This document shows, piece after piece, positions 34,777-43,726 of a stretch of 64,000 nt of DNA (position 1 is its first letter; each line of letters begins with the position of its first letter). The DNA lies in the NCBI GenBank assembly GCA_964458185.1, contig CAYWFG010000006.1, positions 11,680 to 75,679 on the forward strand, given 5' to 3'. Origin of the DNA: AB-137-C09 sp964458185. GTDB taxonomy: Bacteria > Pseudomonadota > Zetaproteobacteria > Mariprofundales > Mariprofundaceae. A model generated the notes under the pieces. That model saw only the letters and a program-made list of their open reading frames with translations. It was not told the origin of the DNA and did not search any database. A program made the translations under genes and the position numbers.

Positions 34777-37700
34777 TTATGCCACGGAATCGAATAAGGC
34801 ATGAATTTCTTCGGTGGTTAAATTACTGATTGCTGCTTCTCCTGCGGCATGAATATTATCGGCTAACGATTGTTTTCTTGCTTGCAGCGTAAGGATTTTT
34901 TCTTCGACCGTGCCTTCAGCAATCAATTTGTAGACAAACACGGGTTTGTCTTGCCCAATGCGGTGCGCCCGATCCGATGCTTGTTGCTCTGCGGCTGGGT
35001 TCCACCACGGATCGTAGTGAATCACGGTATCGGCAGCGGTAAGATTTAGCCCTGTGCCGCCTGCTTTTAGGCTGATTAAAAACAAAGGAATATCACCTTG
35101 TTGAAAGGTATCGACAAGTTCTTGGCGGTTGCGTGTACTGCCAATGAGTTTGACGTAGGGGATGTTGAGTTCTTGCACTAAGTCTTCAATCAAGCTCAAC
35201 ATGCTGGTAAATTGAGAAAACAATAAAATGCGGCGACCTTCTTCCAGCAGTTCGGGCAACATATCACGCAAGGCATCCATTTTGGCAGATGGCGGTATTT
35301 TTCCTGCAAAGGGCATGTTTTTTAATAAACGTGGGTCACAGCAGACTTGGCGCATTTTCATTAAGGCATCAAGTAACACAATTTGACTTTTATTCGCACC
35401 CGACAGCGAAATGGCTTCACGAATCCGTTTTTGCATAGCGAGTCGCACGCCTTCGTAGACTTCACGTTGTGCATTGTCCATGTTGACAGTGCGTAAAATC
35501 TCTGTTTTTGGTGGCAGTTCGGTCGCCACGTCTTCTTTTTTTCGTCGTAAAATAAACGGGCGAATACGCATGTTGAGTTGCTGCTGCTTGTCGATGTCAC
35601 CCTCTTGTTCAATGGGGTTGCGAAAGTTTCGGCGAAAGGACTTTTTATCGTTTAAGTAGCCGGGCATCAAGAAATCAAACAGCGACCATAATTCACCCAA
35701 ATGATTTTCCATGGGCGTACCCGTAAGGCATAAGCGGTGCTGGCTGGTTAAAGAGCGTACCAACCGTGAGCTGCGAGAATCAGGGTTTTTGACGTATTGC
35801 GCTTCATCTAATATCAACATATGCCACGGCCTGGCTTGCAATACTTCTGTATCACGCATCAATAATGGGTAGGTTGTAATGACGATATCATAGTCGGGAA
35901 TATTGCTGAAATACAGTGAGCGCTCACTACCATGCAACACCAATACCGATAAGGTCGGGGTAAAACGCTGCGCCTCATTTTTCCAGTTATGCACCAAGCT
36001 GGTTGGGCAAACAATCAACGCTGGCTGGCGCAAGCGACCTGCTTCTTTTTCGATTAAAATATGGGCTAATGCTTGTACTGTTTTACCGAGACCCATGTCA
36101 TCAGCAAGAATACCATGCATGCCAAGTTGCCGCAGCATTTGCAACCAGTGTAAGCTGTCTTGTTGGTAGTCGCGTAATTGGGCTTGTAGCCCAGCAGGCG
36201 TAGCAACTTTTGGCCATTGATCGGGGTAAAGCAAGGCGCGTGCTTGTTCTAGCCATAAATCAGGGGCGATATGTATTTGGGTATGCTCTTTTTTTAAGGC
36301 TGCGCGTAGGGCAATCAACTGTGGTGTGGTTAATTTTTTGCTTGCGGGGGTACTGCCGACAAAAATATCCAACATATAATGCAACACATTGGCTAACATG
36401 CTGCCTGAAATAGATAGCACCCGTCCCTGTGGCAAAGAGAGTGCCACCGTTGGTTTTTTTGCCAATTTAGCCAAGGCTTCAATTTGTAAGCATGCAGGGT
36501 TACTTTCTACCCACGTTGCAATGGCATCGTTTAAAGGCAGTTGTTCGCCATCGCTCAGTTTAACGCTTAAATGTGCCTGCCCAAGCCAGCCCTCACTTTC
36601 AGTGTCTAGCACCCATTCATCGACTTCAGCTAATTGATGGCGAAACGACGCATCCATAATGATTTCGATGGCATCGTTTTTTTCTAAGTCTGGAAGTGTC
36701 TCAACCAACCATTGCGGCCATTGGCGAGATTCTTCCAGCGTAAATTGATGAGGCTTTAAAGGGGCTTGCTGTAACCACAACACATCGTTAAACAAACCAT
36801 GCGCTTGCAATAAGCTCAAGGCATCTTTCTCTACCGTGGCATCACGATGGTAATCAATGATTCCCTGTTCATTGATTACCCGCACTGTTGTTGCTTGGCT
36901 AGGAAAATAAAGGCGGCGGTGTCCCTCACCATAATCCAGCCATAAACTCGCCACATGCACGTATTCGGGTAAAATCCCGTGGTAAATATCAGGTGTGGGT
37001 ATAGAGCTAAATGCCAACACAGGTCGCACATGGGCTTGCACCGTATGATAATTTAATACTTTCGGCAAAGGAATGCCTGCGGGTAATTGGGCGATAATAG
37101 CGTTTCGTTCGGCATCGCTGGCATCAGGCTCAACAACAGGTAGATGCAATAATATATCTACAGGATCATCGCTGTTTGCCGAGATCATTCGACCACAGAT
37201 ACCACGCTCTTGATCCACATACCATGGCGGTGATAATGGTATAATCACGGTATCTGCGGCATCCGCATCCAGCGTTAGTCGCTGTTGCCCTTGCGTGTTT
37301 AATTGCCAGTGCCAATACCCCGGCAGGGTTTCGCCAATTTTAAGTGGGCGAGAATCAGTGGTTAGCCAATGGCAGCGGGTAGTGCTGATGGCTTGCTTCA
37401 GCATCATCACATCATCTTCGCCATGTAAAACATAATACCGCCGCAATGATGCAGCTTGATCTTCTGCTGCCATACGCAAAACACGACGGTCTACCGCATG
37501 CATATAAGCAGGGCAATGTTGACGCATGGCATTGGCAGGTTGGTAAGGGGTCATGCGACCGTAGCCACCTTGTTTGCGGTAACTGGTTAAATGGAAGCTT
37601 AATACAATGCCATGCCGTGGGTGCTGTTGCAGCAAATAGACAATGCATTGACCCGCTTTTGGTACGCGATTGCTCGCTGTGCAAGGAACTTTATCCAGTT

Positions 37701-38058
37701 TTCCCAGCCACATAGAAAACGGCGATGGAGGTTCGTCGTTTTCTTCTTTATCGGCAGCATCATCAGTAGTGGTGCTGGGTTGGGTTAAATACTCAAGCTG
37801 AGCGAGTAGCAAGGCGGCAACATGCTTGCAGTTAAAACCAGCATCGCATGAACAATTGCCAACAGGTTTGCCTGATTTCCAACGTACCATAACAGTATAG
37901 CTGGTCTGCTGGTGATCCATTACATCGGCAGATAATATACCATCATCATCACGGATTTTACCGACGCATTGCAGTTGCAGGCTTTGCTTGCCACGGCGTA
38001 GTGTTGTCGCATCAAACACCGCATTAATCATGGCTTCCGTTAATATATTTTGGCTCAT
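34777..38058 (-). CDS. SNF2-family helicase with N-terminal SWIM zinc finger
   Basis: A 1093-residue helicase. An N-terminal SWIM finger has Cys69, Cys71, Cys77 and His79 (CSCDAGFNCKH), the usual DNA- or protein-binding element of bacterial SNF2 proteins. The engine is C-terminal: ADDMGLGKTVQALAH, LDEAQYVKN, TGTPMENHLGELWSLFDF, LLFSQFTSML and SLKAGGTGLNLTAADTVIHYDPWW. The ATG at 38058 has AAAGGA upstream on the minus strand and overlaps the uvrB stop by four bases; a longer reading from 38082 runs into uvrB. The overlap suggests a link with nucleotide-excision repair. It is a distant paralogue of the SNF2 gene at 20678. Confidence 0.93.
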   Translation of the reverse strand: MSQNILTEAMINAVFDATTLRRGKQSLQLQCVGKIRDDDGILSADVMDHQQTSYTVMVRWKSGKPVGNCSCDAGFNCKHVAALLLAQLEYLTQPSTTTDDAADKEENDEPPSPFSMWLGKLDKVPCTASNRVPKAGQCIVYLLQQHPRHGIVLSFHLTSYRKQGGYGRMTPYQPANAMRQHCPAYMHAVDRRVLRMAAEDQAASLRRYYVLHGEDDVMMLKQAISTTRCHWLTTDSRPLKIGETLPGYWHWQLNTQGQQRLTLDADAADTVIIPLSPPWYVDQERGICGRMISANSDDPVDILLHLPVVEPDASDAERNAIIAQLPAGIPLPKVLNYHTVQAHVRPVLAFSSIPTPDIYHGILPEYVHVASLWLDYGEGHRRLYFPSQATTVRVINEQGIIDYHRDATVEKDALSLLQAHGLFNDVLWLQQAPLKPHQFTLEESRQWPQWLVETLPDLEKNDAIEIIMDASFRHQLAEVDEWVLDTESEGWLGQAHLSVKLSDGEQLPLNDAIATWVESNPACLQIEALAKLAKKPTVALSLPQGRVLSISGSMLANVLHYMLDIFVGSTPASKKLTTPQLIALRAALKKEHTQIHIAPDLWLEQARALLYPDQWPKVATPAGLQAQLRDYQQDSLHWLQMLRQLGMHGILADDMGLGKTVQALAHILIEKEAGRLRQPALIVCPTSLVHNWKNEAQRFTPTLSVLVLHGSERSLYFSNIPDYDIVITTYPLLMRDTEVLQARPWHMLILDEAQYVKNPDSRSSRLVRSLTSQHRLCLTGTPMENHLGELWSLFDFLMPGYLNDKKSFRRNFRNPIEQEGDIDKQQQLNMRIRPFILRRKKEDVATELPPKTEILRTVNMDNAQREVYEGVRLAMQKRIREAISLSGANKSQIVLLDALMKMRQVCCDPRLLKNMPFAGKIPPSAKMDALRDMLPELLEEGRRILLFSQFTSMLSLIEDLVQELNIPYVKLIGSTRNRQELVDTFQQGDIPLFLISLKAGGTGLNLTAADTVIHYDPWWNPAAEQQASDRAHRIGQDKPVFVYKLIAEGTVEEKILTLQARKQSLADNIHAAGEAAISNLTTEEIHALFDSVA

Positions 38059-40040
38059 CGGGTGTCCTTTAGGGTATGCCATTCATCACGGTATTCGGTG
38101 GCATCTTCAAAACGTAGGTCAGCCGCTGCTTCTGTCATCAGTCGTTCAAGCGTCATGATGCGCGTGTTCTTTTCAGCGGTAGTTAGTGTTGGCGGGGCTT
38201 CATTGACTTCGACCACCGTACTGTAGTCCATATTGTAAATGGTTTGTAAAATATCGGGAATATCTTTGCAAATACTGCGTGGAATAATCCCGTGCTGCGT
38301 ATTGTAGGCGAGTTGCCGTGTCCGCCGCCGTTCGGTTTCATCCATAGCAATATGCATCGAATTGGTGACACGATCAGCATACATAATCACCCGACCTTCC
38401 ACATTGCGCGCAGCTCGCCCAATGGTTTGAATCAATGAGCGTTGCGACCGCAAAAAACCTTCTTTGTCGGCATCAAAAATACACACCAATGCCACTTCAG
38501 GCAAATCCAATCCTTCGCGCAATAAATTGATGCCGACCAAAATATCAAACGTACCCAGTCGAAGGTCACGCAAGATTTCTACCCGCTCAATGGTTTTAAT
38601 ATCGGCATGTAAATAACGAACTTTTAAACCCAAATCGTTCAAATAAGTGGCCAAATCTTCTGCCATGCGCTTGGTTAAGCATGTTACCAAAATACGAAAT
38701 CCTGCATCAATGACCGCAGCAACTTCACTGACAAAATCATCAACTTGAGAACTTGCAGGACGTACTTCAATCGGTGGATCAATGAGCCCAGTTGGGCGAA
38801 TCACCTGCTCAATAAACTCGCCGCCTGTTTTTTCTAGTTCGTAATGACCAGGGGTTGCCGACACATAAATCGTTTGTGGTACGATGGTTTCAAATTCATC
38901 AAACTTCAAGGGTCGGTTATCGAGTGCAGAGGGCAGGCGAAAGCCGAAATCAACCAAGGTTTGTTTGCGCGAGCGATCTCCTTTGAACATCGCACCAATT
39001 TGTGGCACGGTGACATGCGATTCATCAAGGATCACCAAGGCATTGTTGGGTAAATAATCCAATAGGGTAGGGGGGGCATCCCCTGCTTTGCGTCCTGTTA
39101 AGTGGCGAGAATAATTCTCCACCCCTGTGCAAAAACCAATTTCTTGCATCATCTCTAAATCAAACAAAGTGCGTTGTTCCAACCGTTGCGCCTCAACCAA
39201 TTGGTTTTGAGCATACAAATCAGCCAAGCGTTCGGCTAGTTCTGTTTTGATATTTTCCATGGCTTTGAGCAGTAAATGGCGCGGCGTAACAAAATGTGAT
39301 TTAGGAAACACGGTATATTTATGCAGCGTTTCCAAACGCTTGCCTGTTAAAGGGTCAAAACGACTGATGGCATCCACATCGTCACCAAAAAACTCAAAAC
39401 GCACAGCAAAATTATCGGCATGGGCAGGGAAGACTTCTAATACATCCCCCCGCACGCGAAACGTACCCCGATGAAAATCAGTGCTGTTGCGCTCATACTG
39501 TAGTTCAACCAGTTTATTGATCGCTTGCCGTTGATCCAAAGTGCGCCCAACCTCAACATAAAGCAGCATATCAGCGTATGCTTCGGGGCTACCTAAACCA
39601 TAAATGCACGATACCGAAGCAATGATAATAACATCTTCTCGCTCTAATAAAGCGCGGGTAGCAGCATGACGCATGCGATCAATATGTTCGTTGATCGACG
39701 AATCTTTTTCAATATAAGTATCCGATGCTGGCACATAGGCTTCAGGCTGGTAATAATCATAGTAAGAAACAAAATATTCCACAGCATTGTTAGGGAAAAA
39801 CTGCTTGAACTCACTGTACAACTGTGCTGCCAATGTTTTGTTGTGCGCCATAATCAAGGTAGGCTTTTGTGATTGTTCGATCAAACAAGCCATGCTGTAA
39901 GTTTTGCCAGAACCCGTAACACCCAACAACACTTGATGCTGCACCCCCTCATGAACGCCCTTAACCATTCGTTCAATGGCCTGTGGTTGGTCACCTTGCG
40001 GGGTAAAATCAGCAGAAAGGGTAAAGCGCATCGCGTGCAT
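38055..40040 (-). CDS. uvrB: Excinuclease ABC subunit B
   Basis: A 661-residue UvrB, the damage-verifying helicase-like subunit of nucleotide-excision repair. Walker A GVTGSGKT near residue 40, the beta-hairpin YYDYYQPEAYVP, helicase motifs (LDESHVTVPQ, RAARNVEGR) and the C-terminal UVR domain (about 625-660, LRFEDATEYRDEW) are present. The N-terminus may begin at 40040 or three codons later at 40031; neither has a clear ribosome site. The 3' end overlaps the SWIM/SNF2 gene. Confidence 0.97.
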   Translation of the reverse strand: MHAMRFTLSADFTPQGDQPQAIERMVKGVHEGVQHQVLLGVTGSGKTYSMACLIEQSQKPTLIMAHNKTLAAQLYSEFKQFFPNNAVEYFVSYYDYYQPEAYVPASDTYIEKDSSINEHIDRMRHAATRALLEREDVIIIASVSCIYGLGSPEAYADMLLYVEVGRTLDQRQAINKLVELQYERNSTDFHRGTFRVRGDVLEVFPAHADNFAVRFEFFGDDVDAISRFDPLTGKRLETLHKYTVFPKSHFVTPRHLLLKAMENIKTELAERLADLYAQNQLVEAQRLEQRTLFDLEMMQEIGFCTGVENYSRHLTGRKAGDAPPTLLDYLPNNALVILDESHVTVPQIGAMFKGDRSRKQTLVDFGFRLPSALDNRPLKFDEFETIVPQTIYVSATPGHYELEKTGGEFIEQVIRPTGLIDPPIEVRPASSQVDDFVSEVAAVIDAGFRILVTCLTKRMAEDLATYLNDLGLKVRYLHADIKTIERVEILRDLRLGTFDILVGINLLREGLDLPEVALVCIFDADKEGFLRSQRSLIQTIGRAARNVEGRVIMYADRVTNSMHIAMDETERRRTRQLAYNTQHGIIPRSICKDIPDILQTIYNMDYSTVVEVNEAPPTLTTAEKNTRIMTLERLMTEAAADLRFEDATEYRDEWHTLKDTR

Positions 40041-40096
40041 GCTAACGGAAGGATAGGGTGTGGTGAACTCTTTGCGCTATGTTTCGTCGCTCAACA

Positions 40097-40525
40097 TCAT
40101 TCCAAACGCAATAATCCATTCATCACCATATCGGTGTAACTGACAATGCCAATTACTTTGCGACCATCATCGGTGACGACGGGGGCGCGGCTTAGTCCGA
40201 CTTGGGCGAATAAGCGGCTGGCGTGGCGGATGTCCATCTCTGGGTGGACGGTGATGGCGGGTTTGGTCATGATTTCGTAGATTGACATGCGATCAGGCGA
40301 ACGATTTTTGGCGAGTACATACTTGGCAATATCAGGCAGCACGACAATGCCATATTCATCGCCGTCGTCATATTTATCAACGATCAGGCATTTGGTTTCA
40401 ACGTGTTTCATGGTTTGTAAGGCTTCGCGCACCGTGGCTTTGCTGCATACCAGATCAAATTCTGTTTTCATGACATCACGAACGGTGATCCGTGGTTGTG
40501 GTTTTACGTTAGTGTCGCCGTTCAT
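40097..40525 (-). CDS. CBS-domain pair protein
   Basis: A 142-residue protein made almost entirely of two CBS domains (about 12-75 and 80-140: VRDVMKTEFDLV and YEIMTKPAITVHPEMD, with APVVTDDGRKVIGIVSYTD). CBS pairs bind adenine nucleotides and gate transporters or enzymes. It is the last gene of a run with a PII-like protein and two DUF1538 membrane proteins, overlapping the PII-like gene by four bases, which suggests that both sense nucleotides for that membrane system. Confidence 0.88.
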   Translation of the reverse strand: MNGDTNVKPQPRITVRDVMKTEFDLVCSKATVREALQTMKHVETKCLIVDKYDDGDEYGIVVLPDIAKYVLAKNRSPDRMSIYEIMTKPAITVHPEMDIRHASRLFAQVGLSRAPVVTDDGRKVIGIVSYTDMVMNGLLRLE

Positions 40526-40872
40526 AGCTCTCCCTCAACTTCATCCATTAATGTATTGATTTGTGATTTTAAGCCAATGGCATCTTCAACATCGAGTTGA
40601 AAGGCAACGCCGCTACCGGGGTTAGCTTCAAAATCAGCTTCTTTGGCGATGCGCTCTAAAATGCGGCGGCTTAGGTGTTCTTCGACTAAAAACATCAGCA
40701 TATCGCGTTGGGTTTCTAGCGTTAAGCCAAAAAAAGTTTTTTTAGGATTTAAGCCCTCGCCACGGGCATCGCCAATCACGGTTGCCCCTGTTGCCCCTGC
40801 TTCTCTGGCAACTTCCATCAAGCGATTGGTTTTGCTTTTATCTACCAAGGCAATCAATAATTTAAAGTGCAT
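40522..40872 (-). CDS. PII-like nitrogen-regulatory-type protein with short T-loop
   Basis: A 116-residue protein with the PII ferredoxin-like plan: strand KLLIALVDKSK, helix NRLMEVAREAGA, strand GATVIGDARGEG, then a short T-loop region in place of the long GlnB loop, a second half FFGLTLETQRDMLMFLV and the late SGVAFQLDVEDAIGL strand that parallels the nucleotide-binding region of GlnB. The uridylylation tyrosine of GlnB is absent. The ATG at 40872 has GGAG seven bases upstream and is preferred to the ATG at 40884. It overlaps the DUF1538 gene upstream, so it probably binds and regulates that membrane pair. Confidence 0.75.
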   Translation of the reverse strand: MHFKLLIALVDKSKTNRLMEVAREAGATGATVIGDARGEGLNPKKTFFGLTLETQRDMLMFLVEEHLSRRILERIAKEADFEANPGSGVAFQLDVEDAIGLKSQINTLMDEVEGEL

Positions 40873-41638
40873 GGTTATCTCCATTATGGCGATTACGCCA
40901 TTGGCTTAGTTGGGCATAAGAAAGTACGCTGATAATCGGAAAAACACAGGCAAAAGCAATCAAGCCAAAACCATCAATCACAGGATCACGCCCCGGAATG
41001 CTTGAGGCTAGACCTAAGCCCAAGGCAGCCAGCAGTGGCACGGTAACGGTTGAGGTGGTCACGCCACCTGAATCATATGCCAGTGGAATCATCATTTTCG
41101 GTGCGCGCATGGTTTGCAGCAAGACGCAGGTGTAAGCAATGAGAATATACAACCATAAATCATTGCCACTGACAATGCGGTAACAACCAATACTCACGCC
41201 AACGGCAACACCCAGTGCCACCGCCAGCCGCAAACCTAACGAAGAAATCGTGTTGCCAGAGATTTGTTCCGCTTTCATGGCAACGGCAATCAAGGCAGGC
41301 TCTGCCATGGTGGTTGCCAGACTAAGAAAAAAGGCGAACACATAGACCCAACCATAATCCCAAGGGTTGACCGTTGTGGGAACTGCCTCAACACTGCCAA
41401 ACAAAAACACAGGGTCGGTTAATTGCCTCGCCATGAGATCTCCTAATGGAAATACGGCTTGTTCTAATCCCATCAAAAACAAAACCAGACCTAATAACAC
41501 ATAAGCAAAGCCACGCAGCACTTGCCACATTTGAGGAATCCGCTGACGCAGCACCAGTAATTGAAACACCAACAGTATCATTATAATAGGAAATACATCC
41601 GCTATGGTTGCCACCAGTGTTTGCCAAAACATTGCCAT
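40862..41638 (-). CDS. DUF1538 membrane protein, second copy
   Basis: A 258-residue integral membrane protein with about seven hydrophobic segments. It shares with the gene just upstream the blocks LLGLVLFLMGLEQAVFPLGD, TTMAEPALIAVAMKA and, most strongly, AYDSGGVTTSTVTVPLLAAL followed by GLGLASSIPGRDPVIDGFG. The two are therefore tandem duplicates and may form a heterodimer. DUF1538 proteins have no established function; a transporter is likely from their topology. The start shares one base region with the previous stop and the end overlaps the PII-like gene. Confidence 0.85.
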   Translation of the reverse strand: MAMFWQTLVATIADVFPIIMILLVFQLLVLRQRIPQMWQVLRGFAYVLLGLVLFLMGLEQAVFPLGDLMARQLTDPVFLFGSVEAVPTTVNPWDYGWVYVFAFFLSLATTMAEPALIAVAMKAEQISGNTISSLGLRLAVALGVAVGVSIGCYRIVSGNDLWLYILIAYTCVLLQTMRAPKMMIPLAYDSGGVTTSTVTVPLLAALGLGLASSIPGRDPVIDGFGLIAFACVFPIISVLSYAQLSQWRNRHNGDNHAL

Positions 41639-42399
41639 CAGCCAACCCCCAATCGAATCATGCCAAAAACCATGACGAAAATAATTGGCAGCAACGAGGC
41701 AAAGGCAATCAAGCCAAAACCATCAAGCACAGGGTTTCGCCCACGAATAGATGAGGCAAGCCCTACCCCCAAGGCAGTCACCAAGGGTACGGTAATGGTT
41801 GAGGTTGTTACCCCGCCTGCATCATAGGCAATGCCAATGATCGCCGCAGGTGCAATCATGGTCATCACCATGACCAGCAAATAACCACCAAGGATACAAA
41901 TATGCAAAGGCCAGCCAAATAAAATCCGCAACACGCCCAACACAATGGCAGTCCCTACCGACAGTGCCACAGTGTAGCGCAGCGCATCAGCATAGGCTTG
42001 CATGGCTTCTGTTGTATTCGCAATGAGATTACCTGCGGCAGCAATATCAGCGGCTTTGGCAGCAACGGCAATGAGTGGTGGTTCGGCGATGGTTGTACCA
42101 AAACCCAGTAAAAAAGAAAACATCAACAGCCAAAAAACATTCCCTTTTTTAGCAAAGGCATGTGCCATGCTTTCGCCCAACGGAAAAAGCCCTATTTCTA
42201 GCCCGCGAACAAACAATGCCAGCCCTAACAAGACAAACATTAGACCCATCAATATGTCGCCCAAGTTCGGAATAGGCTTTTGAAAGACGATTTCTTGAAA
42301 GAATACAATGACAACAACAATCGGCGTAAGGTCACGCATTGCGCCCCAGAGCGGACGAAAATGTTGCACACTGCGCCAAATAGCAGGAGGAATAGTCAC
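41638..42399 (-). CDS. DUF1538 membrane protein, first copy
   Basis: A 253-residue membrane protein with about seven hydrophobic segments, paralogous to the next gene. Conserved blocks are LLGLALFVRGLEIGLFPLGE, GTTIAEPPLIAVAAKAADI and AYDAGGVTTSTITVPLVTAL with ASSIRGRNPVLDGFG. The glycine/threonine/serine-rich GGVTTST loop and the acidic AEP motif look like candidate substrate or ion sites. It overlaps the glycosyltransferase gene by four bases and the second copy by one, so the run is a single transcript. Confidence 0.85.
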   Translation of the reverse strand: MTIPPAIWRSVQHFRPLWGAMRDLTPIVVVIVFFQEIVFQKPIPNLGDILMGLMFVLLGLALFVRGLEIGLFPLGESMAHAFAKKGNVFWLLMFSFLLGFGTTIAEPPLIAVAAKAADIAAAGNLIANTTEAMQAYADALRYTVALSVGTAIVLGVLRILFGWPLHICILGGYLLVMVMTMIAPAAIIGIAYDAGGVTTSTITVPLVTALGVGLASSIRGRNPVLDGFGLIAFASLLPIIFVMVFGMIRLGVG

Positions 42400-43139
42400 G
42401 AAAAATCGTTACCGATAAAAAAATCAGTATGCTGGTGCAAGCGGCGGATGCGCACAATATCAGCAAACATTTTAAGCGGGTCAATGAGCATACGCACGGT
42501 TGAGTTCGGTTCGTTGATCCATTGCACGGGGATTTCGTTGATGGGCATATTCAACCGTTGTGCCAAAAAAAGAAGCTCCACATCAAAGCTAAAACCATCC
42601 AGTTTGGCGCGAGAAAAAATCGCGTCCGCCGCATGCGCAGAAAAAGCTTTGAAACCACATTGGGTATCTTGAAAAGACAAATCAACACAGTGATGCATCA
42701 ACCAATTAAAGCTCACCCCCATGTGTTCCCGCAGCCAAGATTGATGCCGCGATATATCCGATTCAGGATGCTGCCGAGAAGCAATAACAACGGATGCACC
42801 GCCATCCATAGCCGAAAAAACTTTTTCCACTTCTTTAATATGGGTAGAATGATCAGCATCCATAAACAAACGAACAGCACCCGTGGCATGGTGCATACCA
42901 CGCCGCACAGCCGCGCCCTTGCCAAGGTTCACATGCGGCGGCAACAAGGTAATAGAAGGGCGCGTAGCCAGCAGTTTTGCAACACAATCTCGCGTACCAT
43001 CGCTGCTACCATCATCAACCACAATAATCTCAAAGCCATCAACGACATGCGCACTCAACCAATCGTAAGCATCACAAAGGGTGCATGGCAGGCGTTCCGC
43101 CTCATTGTACGCAGGAACAACCACAGAAAGCTGCAGCAT
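42396..43139 (-). CDS. Family 2 glycosyltransferase, dolichyl-phosphate-glucose-synthase-like
   Basis: A 247-residue GT-A glycosyltransferase: LSVVVPAYNEAERLPCTL, the nucleotide-binding VVDDGSSDGT, LGKGAAVRRGM and the DxD-type metal motif in LFMDADHST. FQDTQCGFKAF and FSFDVELLFLA are typical of the polyprenyl-phosphate glucosyl/mannosyl transferase group. It makes a polyprenyl-linked sugar at the inner membrane. Why it is in an operon with DUF1538, PII-like and CBS genes is unclear. The ATG at 43139 is preferred over a TTG directly before it. Confidence 0.88.
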   Translation of the reverse strand: MLQLSVVVPAYNEAERLPCTLCDAYDWLSAHVVDGFEIIVVDDGSSDGTRDCVAKLLATRPSITLLPPHVNLGKGAAVRRGMHHATGAVRLFMDADHSTHIKEVEKVFSAMDGGASVVIASRQHPESDISRHQSWLREHMGVSFNWLMHHCVDLSFQDTQCGFKAFSAHAADAIFSRAKLDGFSFDVELLFLAQRLNMPINEIPVQWINEPNSTVRMLIDPLKMFADIVRIRRLHQHTDFFIGNDFS

Positions 43140-43239
43140 CAAACATAACCAGTAAAATAAAAATACATCGCCCCATGCTAAAAGTTGTAACTATAACGGC
43201 AAGCATCAGAAGACAGAGGATCGTAAGGGCAAATACCAT
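43102..43239 (-). CDS. Possible 45-residue hydrophobic peptide
   Basis: A short reading frame beginning at an ATG preceded by GGGGAAA, encoding about 45 residues with a long hydrophobic stretch (TILCLLMLAVIVTTF, then IFILLVMF) and a cysteine-rich tail. It overlaps the first 38 bases of the glycosyltransferase gene. It could be a leader or membrane peptide or chance; there is no homology that I recognise. The rest of the 43143-43302 gap shows nothing else. Confidence 0.2.
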   Translation of the reverse strand: MVFALTILCLLMLAVIVTTFSMGRCIFILLVMFDAAAFCGCSCVQ

Positions 43240-43302
43240 TTTCCCCGCCCATCAAGACCCTGAATGCAGGGATACTTAAGTTATTACTTGCTCTATCGAA
43301 AA

Positions 43303-43716
43303 TTATTTCATTGCCTCCATCACTCTGCTGCGGTAAGTGGTATAGCAAGCCATGCATGCACTAAGCATTTGTGATTGACGCTTAATCAGCAAAGGCATGT
43401 CTTTTGCTATTGCTGCTTGTTCAATATCAAGGGCTAACTGGTGAACTTTTTGATCGGTGTTTTTAAAATCAACCATATCAGTGCCTAAGGTTGCCATGAT
43501 TTTCATGCGTTGCCCCATAGATAGCTTTTCATGATCGCTGATCGCCTTTGCTGACACCATCGCTTGATCAAAGTCACCGATTAAAATGGCATGGTTAAGG
43601 GTCGTGTAACTTTGCCCTAATTGTTGCATCACTTCTTTAAGTGTTGCCGCGTGGGCATCTTCAGCATAGCCATTGGCAGATAATGCAATCACTGCACCCA
43701 GTAATAATTTTTTCAT
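43303..43716 (-). CDS. Cytochrome c'-like exported protein with altered haem motif
   Basis: A 137-residue protein with a signal peptide (MKKLLLGAVIALSANGYA) and a helical mature part of cytochrome-c-class-II type. The motif is at the C-terminus, as in that class, but reads Cys121-Met-Ala-Cys124-Tyr125, so tyrosine (codon TAT at 43342-43344) replaces the axial histidine of CxxCH; the following TYR of CYTTYR agrees with the class. CAT to TAT is a single change. Either the protein no longer binds haem normally or this is an assembly error. It follows the DUF1302 gene by ten bases and is the last gene of that operon. Confidence 0.7.
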   Translation of the reverse strand: MKKLLLGAVIALSANGYAEDAHAATLKEVMQQLGQSYTTLNHAILIGDFDQAMVSAKAISDHEKLSMGQRMKIMATLGTDMVDFKNTDQKVHQLALDIEQAAIAKDMPLLIKRQSQMLSACMACYTTYRSRVMEAMK

Positions 43717-43726
43717 CGTTTAGCTC

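Noticed and set aside
43248..43261. CCCTG/CAGGG hairpin after the cytochrome c'-like gene
   Set aside because: The stem is only five bases and is not followed by a T run on the minus strand.
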